Positions 27,509 through 37,300 of a stretch of DNA of 64,000 bases are shown one piece after another. The translations under genes were made by a program, and so were the position numbers. Origin of the DNA: JAKQIM01 sp964633225 (GTDB taxonomy: Bacteria > Chloroflexota > Anaerolineae > Anaerolineales > UBA4823); contig CAZWFQ010000002.1 of assembly GCA_964633225.1 (NCBI GenBank), positions 62,001 through 126,000 of the forward strand, given 5' to 3'. The notes beneath the pieces are model-generated. The model saw only the letters and a program-made list of their open reading frames with translations, had not been told where the DNA came from and made no database searches. Position 1 is the first letter of the stretch. Each line of letters opens with the position of its first letter.

Positions 27509-28566
27509 ACCCAGCATCCCCATCCCATAATCTTGAAAGACACGCTGAACGCTATCACCTGCTGGTGGTAGATGACGAAGAGGCAACCCGGCGCTCATTG
27601 GCCGATATCTTACGGCTTGAAGGCTTCACAGTTTTCACTGCTCCAGACGGCGAAACAGCCATCAGCTTGCTCAAGAAAAAAGAGAGCTTTGATCAAAAGA
27701 CCAGTTCCGAACATCCGGCTGGCATTGACGGTCTTGGGTCAAGCATTGATCTGGTTTTGCTTGATTTAAAAATGCCGGGCATCGATGGATTAGACGTGCT
27801 CAGGTATGTCACCGAACATCGCACTGGCGGAACACCTGATTCTCTAGATGCGATCCGACCGGTGGTGATCCTGCTCACTGCCCACGGCTCACTGGAGTCG
27901 GCCATTGAGGCCTTGCGTTTTGGCGCTTCGGATTACCTGCTTAAACCCTCTTCACCGGCCCAAATTTTGAGCAGCGTGCGGCGAGGATTAGATCGGTTGG
28001 AGCAAGCCAGCCAAAAACGCCAATTGATCGATGATTTGGAGATGTCTGTTCGTAAGCTAAAAGAAGGAGATTCTGCATCTGAGTCAGAAACAGCCAACCG
28101 GCGACCCGCAAGTTCCAGTGAAGGACATTCTTTGGGCTCGCACCCGGCTGGCTCTGCAAATGGCGACCAATTCCATCCTGGTAACCAGTTGATCGTATTA
28201 ACCCTGGGCAAAGGCAGTCACGCTGACGGTCAACCAGAACCGAGAGCTGACCTGGCTGACACCAAAATTACCATTGACCTCGCCCGGCGCGAGATCCGCC
28301 ATGGGAGCACTCTGGTAAAGCTCACCCCCACCGAAGGCCGCCTAATGAAAGTTTTATTGGAGAATCCGCAGCGCGTATTTCTACATCGCGAATTGGTCTG
28401 GTTGGCCCAGGGCTATGAAACCCGCGACTGGGAAGCGCCCGAGGTGCTGCGCCCGCTGGTAAGCCGTCTACGCCGCAAGCTCTCGCTCCTTCCCCGCGGC
28501 GAAAATTGGATTGTCAGCGTGCGCGGCACAGGCTACGTTTTCGACACCAGCGCCATCACGGATTAA
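27505..28566 (+). CDS. OmpR-type response regulator with winged-helix output
   Basis: A 353-residue regulator. The receiver has VVDDEEA, phospho-acceptor D87 in LLDLKMPG, Thr in LLTAHGS and Lys in LLKPSS. The C-terminal ~95 residues form a winged helix (LTPTEGRLMKVLLENPQ ... VSRLRRKLSLLPRG ... VSVRGTGYVF) that binds DNA. The receiver is expanded: about 25 extra residues before beta 3 and about 10 before beta 4, so the phospho-Asp is at 87 rather than ~55. A Ser/Glu-rich linker of ~70 residues separates the domains. ATGA coupling to the hybrid kinase makes it the likely final output of the trio. Its stop overlaps the convergent EamA gene by 4 bp. Confidence 0.93.
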   Translation: MNPASPSHNLERHAERYHLLVVDDEEATRRSLADILRLEGFTVFTAPDGETAISLLKKKESFDQKTSSEHPAGIDGLGSSIDLVLLDLKMPGIDGLDVLRYVTEHRTGGTPDSLDAIRPVVILLTAHGSLESAIEALRFGASDYLLKPSSPAQILSSVRRGLDRLEQASQKRQLIDDLEMSVRKLKEGDSASESETANRRPASSSEGHSLGSHPAGSANGDQFHPGNQLIVLTLGKGSHADGQPEPRADLADTKITIDLARREIRHGSTLVKLTPTEGRLMKVLLENPQRVFLHRELVWLAQGYETRDWEAPEVLRPLVSRLRRKLSLLPRGENWIVSVRGTGYVFDTSAITD

Positions 28567-29504
28567 TCGTAAGGCCAGGGGATATCACGCGGTAAACCAG
28601 GGGGGCGCAGCCAGCTCAACCAGCTCTTGCCACTACTTGAGGGTGGCTGGGTGGGTTTTTCTTTGGCAACCAGAATGATACTAAAGAGCAAGAGGCCGGC
28701 CCCAGTCCACTGCGCCAGGCTCAAGCGTTCGCCCAGCCACAAATGCGATACCGCCAAGGTCACCAATAACTCGCTCAACCCCAACAAAGCAGTTTGCAAA
28801 CCGCCTAAGTTCTTGACCCCCAAGAATAAGGTCAGGCGCGACAAAAACGTGACCAGGGCCAGCCCCATCACGCTGTTCCAGGCCAGGGCCGGAACTGCAG
28901 GAATGGTCATTCCGCTCAACAAAAAGGCCGGCACCACCACCAGGCTCATTGCCAACAACGTATAGAGAGTTACCGTTGGGGCCGGCATATCGTAAAGAAC
29001 ACGCTGATTGATGGGCAGGTGAGCGGCGTAAAGCAAAGCCGCCAGTAGCATCATCACCATCCCAACCAGGTCAACATGCTGATAGCTCGAGCGGGTGAGC
29101 AAGTAAATGGCAGGCAAGGTGATCGATAACCGGATCAGGGTCAGGCGGCTCGGAGGTTGGTGATCCAGCCACAATATCAAAACCAAGAACAAGGGGTAAA
29201 GTGAATAGAGCAATTGTCCCAAACTGGCATCGATGCGACCCAGGGCAATATAGTAAAACACAGAACCTAAACCATTGATTCCCCCCGCCAACAGACAGCC
29301 CAGCAGACCAGCCGGATAGATGTATAAGAAACCCCGCTTAAAAATCAAAATAGCCAGCAAGAGCATGAAAGCCGCCAGCGTGGTCCGTACAGCCACTACC
29401 CCAAGGGGGGGAATCCCAAGGCGGATGGCCTGTTTACCCAGAACAGGGGCCATCCCTAAAAAAATAGCAGAAGCAAGCGCAGCGTAGAGACCTTTTTTTC
29501 TCAC
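28563..29504 (-). CDS. EamA/DMT-superfamily transporter
   Basis: A 313-residue protein with ten hydrophobic helices arranged as two EamA repeats, of the drug/metabolite transporter superfamily. Members export amino acids (RhtA, YdcZ-like), nucleosides or other metabolites. It begins with a GTG only 9 bp after the PLP-enzyme/REC gene and is probably the last gene of the receptor operon. An amino-acid export role would fit that neighbour but cannot be read from the sequence. No clear ribosome-binding site is present; a start at a downstream ATG would cut the first helix. Confidence 0.85.
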   Translation of the reverse strand: MRKKGLYAALASAIFLGMAPVLGKQAIRLGIPPLGVVAVRTTLAAFMLLLAILIFKRGFLYIYPAGLLGCLLAGGINGLGSVFYYIALGRIDASLGQLLYSLYPLFLVLILWLDHQPPSRLTLIRLSITLPAIYLLTRSSYQHVDLVGMVMMLLAALLYAAHLPINQRVLYDMPAPTVTLYTLLAMSLVVVPAFLLSGMTIPAVPALAWNSVMGLALVTFLSRLTLFLGVKNLGGLQTALLGLSELLVTLAVSHLWLGERLSLAQWTGAGLLLFSIILVAKEKPTQPPSSSGKSWLSWLRPPGLPRDIPWPYD

Positions 29505-29513
29505 AGGATTGGG

Positions 29514-31328
29514 TCATTTAAGCAGGGATGTTACCTCGTCCAACAGCTCGTCACTCATGAAAGTGCCTTTTTGCATCAAAGAATGGATGCGGCCCTGTAA
29601 ACGCGTCTTCTCGTCTGATGTCAACTCTTTGGCAGTCACCACAATCACGGGGATTGAGTCGGTTGACGGATCAGTCTTGAGGGAATCCAAGACCGCAAAG
29701 CCATCCACTTCGGGCATCATCAAATCAAGAATGATTAAATCGGGGAGTTGTTGGCGAGCAAGCTCTATCGCCTCACGGCCATTGGAAGCTTCATAAAGGG
29801 TATAGGTGCCCTGAGATTGGAGAATACGGCGGATCAAACGACGAGCGTCAGGGGTATCGTCTACGATCTCAATGCGCGAGAACCGCTCTGAGCTGACGCG
29901 CGAGAGGGCCGATAGCAAGCCTTCTTCGGGGGTATCGGCGGCTTCGTTGGCGGCAATCTCTTGCTGCGAAAGGGCTGCGCCAGAACCCTGCGACCCAACC
30001 ATAGAACCCAGGCTGCTGGCAGCATCGGCAGGGCTGTCTGCTTGCGAGAGGGTGATATCGCGTGACCAGCCTTCGCCCAAGATCATCTTCTCAACCGCCA
30101 TGGTGTGCCCCGAGCAGTTGACCACCACCACATCTGTAGGCTTGATTTGCCCTTGACGAACCAGTTTGATGAGGCCAGCAAAAGCAACCGCCGCGGCCGG
30201 TTCCATTGAAATGCCTTCCATCTTGCTCAAGATATGGATTGTGCGGAAGGCCTCTTCATCCGTCACACTCTCAAAAATGCCCCCGCTGCTTTCTAGCATG
30301 CGCTGGCGCAGAATGGTATACGTCCGCCCAGGGTCACCCGTTGATAGGGTGGTGATGTGCGTACGCGGCGAGCGAACTGGCTCGGCAACATCGAGCTTTT
30401 GCTGCCAGGCATGCGCCATAGGAGCACATCCGCTGGTTTGGATGCCAGCCAGGGCCGGTACGCGATCGATGAAGCCCATCTGCCGCAGCTCGAGGAACCC
30501 TTTCTGAACACCATGGGGGCCCAGGCCCCCGCTGATGGCCTGAATATACCAATCCGGAGAACGCCAGATTGGCGCCGCGCAGGGCTGAGCAGATACCTTG
30601 GAAGAACGCTTGGCGGCTGTCACAGCGGTGGGGGCCCCAAGCAGATCAGTTAGCTGTTCAACGATCTCATACGCAATCGTTTTCATTGCCTCAACCGAGG
30701 GGATCGACCGCGAGCCGCGTTCCAGGTGTAAATCTCGCTGGCGGGCAAATTCAGCCGCCACCTGCTTGGTTTGATCATAAGATGCGGTGACTTTGACAAC
30801 CTGCGAACCATAGAGAGCCACCTCGCGCATTTTGTCAGCCGGAACCAGGCTGGTCAGAAAAGTCCAAAGCTTGATACCAGCCCGGGCAGCATAGGCAGAA
30901 TAAGCGATTGCCACGTTACCGGTAGAAGCAAGCACCACTTCGGGAACCCCCGCCTCTTTGAGTGCAGCAATGCTAACAGCCGCCTGACGATCTTTAAATG
31001 AGGATGTGGGACCCTGGCGCTCATCTTTGATATAGATGTTTGGACAGCCAAGCATCAAGCCAAGGTTTGCCGCGTGAATGAGCGGGGTTCCCCCTTCGCC
31101 AAGCTGCAGCGATGGATTGGGAGCATGCACAGGCAGCAGTTCAATGTACCGCCAAAGGTTAAAAGGCCGCCCCGCCAAGGCAGACGGCAAGATGCGCTTG
31201 ATCGCATCGTAATCATAACTCGCTTCACGCCACTGGCTGCCGCAGCTTGGGCAGGTGTGAGAAGTGGGGTAGAACGGAATTTTATGTCCACAGTCCAGGC
31301 ATTCAGCGAAGCAGTGACTAACACTCAT
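29514..31328 (-). CDS. Threonine-synthase-like PLP enzyme fused to a C-terminal response-regulator receiver
   Basis: A 604-residue fusion. Residues 1-35 form a zinc-ribbon-like element (C10, C13, C27, C30). Residues ~60-425 form a fold-type II PLP enzyme of the threonine synthase family: PLP lysine K112 in TSSFKDRQ, phosphate/substrate loop ASTGNVAIA, glycine loop QAISGGLGPHG and C-terminal NCSGHTM. The family turns O-phosphohomoserine into threonine. A polar linker (~428-483) leads to a complete receiver domain (485-604): acidic pair in EIVDDTPDA, phospho-acceptor D535 in LIILDLMMPEVDG, Thr565 in VVVTAKE and Lys587 in MQKGTF. Threonine synthases are normally 350-500 residues without a receiver. 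A ~30-residue insertion (230-260) is also unusual. The ATG overlaps the kinase stop (ATGA) and has AGGAG upstream. Frame and coding are continuous, so the fusion is not an assembly frame error. Confidence 0.92.
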   Translation of the reverse strand: MSVSHCFAECLDCGHKIPFYPTSHTCPSCGSQWREASYDYDAIKRILPSALAGRPFNLWRYIELLPVHAPNPSLQLGEGGTPLIHAANLGLMLGCPNIYIKDERQGPTSSFKDRQAAVSIAALKEAGVPEVVLASTGNVAIAYSAYAARAGIKLWTFLTSLVPADKMREVALYGSQVVKVTASYDQTKQVAAEFARQRDLHLERGSRSIPSVEAMKTIAYEIVEQLTDLLGAPTAVTAAKRSSKVSAQPCAAPIWRSPDWYIQAISGGLGPHGVQKGFLELRQMGFIDRVPALAGIQTSGCAPMAHAWQQKLDVAEPVRSPRTHITTLSTGDPGRTYTILRQRMLESSGGIFESVTDEEAFRTIHILSKMEGISMEPAAAVAFAGLIKLVRQGQIKPTDVVVVNCSGHTMAVEKMILGEGWSRDITLSQADSPADAASSLGSMVGSQGSGAALSQQEIAANEAADTPEEGLLSALSRVSSERFSRIEIVDDTPDARRLIRRILQSQGTYTLYEASNGREAIELARQQLPDLIILDLMMPEVDGFAVLDSLKTDPSTDSIPVIVVTAKELTSDEKTRLQGRIHSLMQKGTFMSDELLDEVTSLLK

Positions 31329-34300
31329 GGTGAGGGCTCCTGAGATTGAGGTTGCGACAAGCGGTTAAGGGCATTTTGAAGACTTTCAAGCAAGTCTTGT
31401 TCTTTGAATGTGGATTTATGGAGCATCCTCTGCGAGAATTCAGCCAAGCGGTCGCGTTGTTCTTGGGTCAAGTCACCGGCAGTAAAGATGATGACTGGGA
31501 TCAGACTCAAACGCGGATCTGAGCGGATAGTCTCTAACAATGTGAAACCATCCAGATCAGGCATGAACAAATCAAGGATGATAGCCTGGGGAGGTTGTTC
31601 TTGAAGAGCAGCCAGACCCGCAGGCCCACCTTGAGCCAGGCGAACCTTGAATTGAGGCTGTGTATCAAAGATCTTCTTGACCAGGCGCAGCACCTGTTTA
31701 TCATCGTCAATCACCAGAATGTCCTGAACAGCCCCCTGCTCTGCCCCGCCATTCAACCGCTGCAAGGCCTTAAGCAAGTCATCCTCCAAGACGGGCTTGG
31801 TCAGGTACCCTACCGCGCCAAGGTTTAGACCTTTTTGGCGATTTTCTACAATCGAACAAATGACAACCGGGATCGAGCGCGTGGAAGGATCTTGCTTGAG
31901 CTGCTCCAAGACCTGCCACCCGTCAATATTGGGCATCATGATATCCAATGTAATTGCAAAGGGTTGGTGCTGGCGGGCATAGGCCACCGCCTGAGCCGGA
32001 TCAGACAGCGTAATCACCTGGTAACCATGTTCGTTCAGATGCCGCTCGTACAAGTTGAGCACCTGACGGTCATCGTCAATGGCCAACACCATTTTTGTAG
32101 CTTGAGGCCCCCGCCCCTGCTTACCGCTCTCTGCGGCTAGAGCATCCAGGCCGAACGGTTGTTCGTCCGTTTCGTCATCTGGGGATCGAAGCGGCAGTGT
32201 GAAATAGAAAGTACTACCTTTACCCACCTCGCTGTAAACACCAATACGCCCGCCGTGCAATTCAACAAGCAAGCGTGAAATCGAGAGGCCCAGACCAGAA
32301 CCGCCAACTTTTCGCGTGGGTGAAGAGTCTACCTGAGAGAAGGCCAGGAAAAGCTTCTTCTGATCTTCTGGAGAGATGCCCGGGCCGGTATCGATCACCG
32401 ACACGACCAACTCGGGCTTGCCTTGAGGCGATTCTGCGATATCAACCTTGACCGTGATCGAACCCTCATCCGTGAACTTGCTGGCGTTGGAAAGGAAGTT
32501 GATCAAAACCTGGCGGATACGAGTAGGATCTGCACGGACGATGGGTAGATCAGGCGGGATGACCTTTTCCAGCTTGATCTGCTTATCTTTTGTCAGCCCA
32601 GCCGCAGTGGACATGGCACTCGTAATGAGGTCAGCCAGGTTGACATGGTCATCAAAGGCCAATTCCATTTTTCCGGCCTCGATCTTGGAAATATCCAGCA
32701 CATCATTGATCAGTTGGAGCAGGTGCTGACCAGCCGAATTGATGGCGGTGAGGTCTTGCTTTTGGAGGTCCGAAATGGGGCCGTCAATGCCCTTTAGGAT
32801 GACGCGCGAGAAGCCGATGATCGAGTTAAGAGGCGTGCGCAGTTCGTGCGACATATTCGCCAGGAACTGAGACTTAAGCTTATCCAGCTCACGCAGCTGT
32901 TCAGTAGTGCGGCGCTGTTCCTCATACAGGCGGGCGTTTTCAAGAGCCGCTGCAGCCGAGTTTGTCAGCGTCATTGCCAGGCTGAGGTAGTCTGAAGTGA
33001 AGGGACGTTCCTGGTCAAAGGCACGCAGCTTGATAATGCCAAAGCCCTGGCCTTTGGACGCCAGCGGCAGCAGCACTTGCGTAGCAGCATTGTGCGCCCG
33101 CATGTCATTCAGCTCCCAGGGATCAGCCTTGGGGTCAGAAACCTGGATGACCAGGGGCTGCAAAGATTCAATCACATTCCCCATCGCTGGATAGTCAATC
33201 AGGTCAAAGGAAGGCCTTTCTGGAGCATACTCTGGTAGATGGCCTTCGGGGAAGCGCTCAGCATAAGTGTGCAGGCGCATCCCTTGTTCTGGCGTGCCTT
33301 CAGTATCCACCAGAGAAATGGACACATAAGGCATGCCGGTCACATCGCTGAAGTGGGCAGCAATGATATCGCCAATCTCACCCAGATCCATGCTGGCAGC
33401 AGACAGCGCCCGGCCAAAGTTATAGAGCACGCTCATCTCTTCAGCACGGCGGCGGGTCTCAGCCACAGCCTGCTGAGCAAGCTCGTAGGCGCGCGCATTA
33501 TCAACCGCAACAGCAATCTGGTCTGCCAGGGTTTGAAGAATGGTTACATCATCAGGGGTGAAGGCATCAACCTGAGCAGCCTGCACATCCAGGGCACCAA
33601 TGATACGGAATTGACCGGCAGGCCCACCTTCACCAGGCGTTGTTGAGCGTCCGCTTGCCGGACCACGCTCACCAATCTTGAGCGGGATTGCCAATTCAGC
33701 CCGGGTATCAGGCAGCAAAGGATTCGCACGGTGAATGGGGCTCTGCACCACATCATTCAACACCAGCGGCTCGCCCTCTGCCGTGACCGTACCGATTACC
33801 GATTGAGAGCCTACCTCCAGGCGGTGGCTGCGGCGTTTTAGCTCCATGCCTGCCTCACCAGTGGAGGCGCTCACCAGGGCATACTTTCCACTCTCGTCCA
33901 ACAAGAAGATGGAAGCATGATAAAAGCCATAACGATCACGGATCAGATCAACCGACCGATTAAGCAGCGTATCAAGCGCCAGGGTACCCGAAGTATCCCG
34001 GGCAATCTCGGCTGCGGTTCCAAGCTGGGTGGCACGGCGGCGAGTTTCAGCCAGCAAGCGCAAGTTCTGAATAGCCACAGCCGCCTGCCCAGCCAGTGCC
34101 ATCAAGATACGAGTATCCTGCTCTTCAAAACCCGTCGCCTGGCTGTAGGTGCCGATGACATGACCAAACCACTCACCACCAGCATACAAGGGGGTAAACA
34201 CCATGCTCTCAGCAGTCATGCCCTCAACATACTGAGAACGGGCATCGTTATCCAGGCGAGGGTCGGTTGCGGCATGCTCAACCACTGTAACCGAGCCAGG

Positions 34301-37300
34301 TTGATACAGCCTGGGCGTATTCTTCCAGGCACTGGTAGATTGACGGGCCATGGGGGCTTCAGGTTGTGCACCCTCGCCAGCCTGCTCATCAGCAAGCGAC
34401 CAATGAGCAATTGGGGTATACCACTCGGGCATTTCATTGCCAAGCCAGGCCCGATCAAACAAGCTGATCACGGTATGATTGGCGTTCGGGTGGCCCAAGA
34501 TCGTAGAGCGCCTGAGGATAGCCAGGATCTCTTCATAAGTTTGAGCCGAGTTTAGTTCACCCGAAGCCTTGTAAAGGGTTTCTGTTTCCGAAAGGGCGCG
34601 CTGGGTCTGTTCATAGAGGTTGGCGTTTTGGATAGAAGTGGAAATCTGGCCCACCAACGTTTCAGCCAATGACATTTCTTCGGCAGTAAAACTGCGGCCC
34701 TTCTCAGTTGTGTCCAGGGTAATGGTGCCAATCACATCGCCGCCAGCGATGATCGGGAACAGCGCCATCGCCTGGATCCCACGCTGGCGAATGAGAACAT
34801 GCAGCGGAGCCAACAGCGGGCTGGTCTGCGCATCAGCAATCATCAATGATCGGCGAGTGCGCAGCACTTGCTCGGTCGAGGGGTTGCCCTTGACCGGAAT
34901 ATGCGATCCAACCGCATCAGATTGACCCTTGGACTGGATTGTCTCGGCAGTTTGCTCAGCCACCACCGTCAAAGATGTACGATCAGGATTGAGCAAAGCA
35001 ATATTGGAGTGGGCAAGGTCAAAGGCTGTGAGCAGCTCACCAGCCACTGCATCCAACACCTGACGCAAGTCAGGCGAAGAAACCATAGCCGACACAACCC
35101 GGTTGACCAGGCCGATCTGCTCAGAACGGTCTTGGGCTTCGCGAGCACTTTCTTGGGCGATCGAAACGCTGCGCAAGTTCTGAGTGGCAACAGCAGCCTG
35201 CCCAGCCAAGGCTAACAAACGGCGGATTTCAGGCTCAGGGAAGCTGGCTTTCTCAGGATAGTTGGCATTGATAAAACCAATCCACTGGGCGCCCACCACC
35301 AGCGGCACAAAAATGGCACTGGCAGCCTGGAATACTTCGGTATAAAGTGAGCGAGCACCCTCGTCCAGGCGAGGATCTAATTTAATATCCTCAATGAACA
35401 AAACCTGATCGGCGCGCAAGAGGTCGGCGATCGATGGATAAGCCTGCAATGGATAGCGGGCCATGAACCCCTCGGTCGGCTGAGCAGTCCAACGCGCAAT
35501 CACCTCAATCCACTCGGGCGATTGTTGAGACGTCCAGGGGTTATCGAAGTAATTGATGCTGACGTGGTGAGAGTCTTGACCCAGCACACTATGATGACGT
35601 ACCGCCGACAAGATATCATCATAGCTTTGGGCAGTATTCAGCTCAGCAGATGCCTGGTACAGCGAGGCAGTCTCACCCAAGGCACGCTGTGTCTGCTGGA
35701 ACAGCCGCGCGTTCTGAATGGCAACAGACGCCTGGCTGGCAACTGCGGTCAAGATATTCAGGTGCCGTTGGTTGAAGAGATTAACCGTCTCAGTGCTCTG
35801 CACAACGATCACACCAACTAATTGTTCGCCATAAAGCAGAGGCACACCGCACCAGGATACTGCCGGCTTGGCATCGCCCAAAGCAACAAATTTAACGTCC
35901 AGGCGTTCACGTTCGGCACTCAGGTCTTCACCGTTGAGCAGCAAAGGCACCTTATTGCGAATGATGTAATCAGAGAAGCCGGACCCCAGCTTGCGCTTGG
36001 GAGGGTGAATGCGGTTGCCGGCGTTATATACAACCGGCATACTTACTTCTTGATTCTCTTCATCGTAGAGGCCAACAAAGAAGCTGGGGGTCGGCATCAA
36101 ACGGCTGACATAGCCATACAATGCTTCTGCAATGGCCTCAATATTCAACGTTGATGACAGCGTGCGGCTCATCTCGTTAAGCACCGAGAGTTCTTCAGCA
36201 CGGGATTGAGTTTCGCTGAAGAGCAGGGCGTTTTCAATCGTAATGCCGATCTGCTGACCAGCCACCTGCATCAACGATAGGGCTGCCCCTTGCGATGCCA
36301 GGTCGGTGCGAGGCGTGGCATGATAAACACATAGGGTGCCAAGCAAACGTCCCTTTGATTCAAGGGGCACAGCAAGCGTAGCACGTTGGCCCAGGTCAAG
36401 CAAATTTTGCAGGGGAGGGCGCAAATCATCCGGTTCAGGGGTCGTCGCATCTGCCGGGGCTTCCATTCGAGAGACAGCCGTTGCCAGGTCTGAGATGCTG
36501 ACCGATTTGCGATTCTGATAAATATAATCAGCCAGGGTGCCAGCCAACCCCTTGGATTCAATAAAACCAGCCATTGAGGGCGGCAAGTTACGCTGAACGG
36601 TCATCTCATGAACGCCCGAGATTTCATTGACGGTACTGATGAGACCAGCATCCATACCTACTGCCAGTAAAACCTGTTCCAGCAGTTCTTGAAGGGTTTC
36701 TTTTAGCTCAAGGGAACGCGTGGCTGCCGTGGCAATGGCGTAGAGTGTCCGCGTCTCAGCCAGAGCCGACTGGGTCTCTTGAAAGAGGCGGGCGTTTTCT
36801 AGCGCCAAGGACAACTGATCGGCAACTTCTTCAACCAACCTGCGTTCATCCTCGCTCCAGGGAATATCGGCAGATAGGCGATCTGGAGAATCGTCCAGAA
36901 TCTCCAAAACCCCGCCCACTGCCCGCTCGCCGCCGGCTTGCTCTCCCATACCGGTTTGAAGCCCAAATGGAACCGAGAGAACAACCGTTTCGTGAGACAC
37001 AGGCATGCGCGCTTGGGTGGACGCAATTGAAACAGCCGGAGGAGCAGGCTTCGGCTTAACCGCCAGGGCAGAGGCAGGCGCTTCGGGCAAAGGCAGCGCA
37101 GACTCTTCAGCAGTGATCACATCCGGGAGATCACGGGGGCGCTCAGCAGCCACCTGCGGCCGCGAACTCAGATCCTCCGGTGCCTCTTCAGCGGGTGCGG
37201 GGCTAATTGCAGGCGGCAGGTCTTGGCTGCCACTCTGTGGAAGATCAGCGGTCTCTTGACCGAGATCTTCAAACAGGCTGTCAATCCGGTTGCGAAGCTT

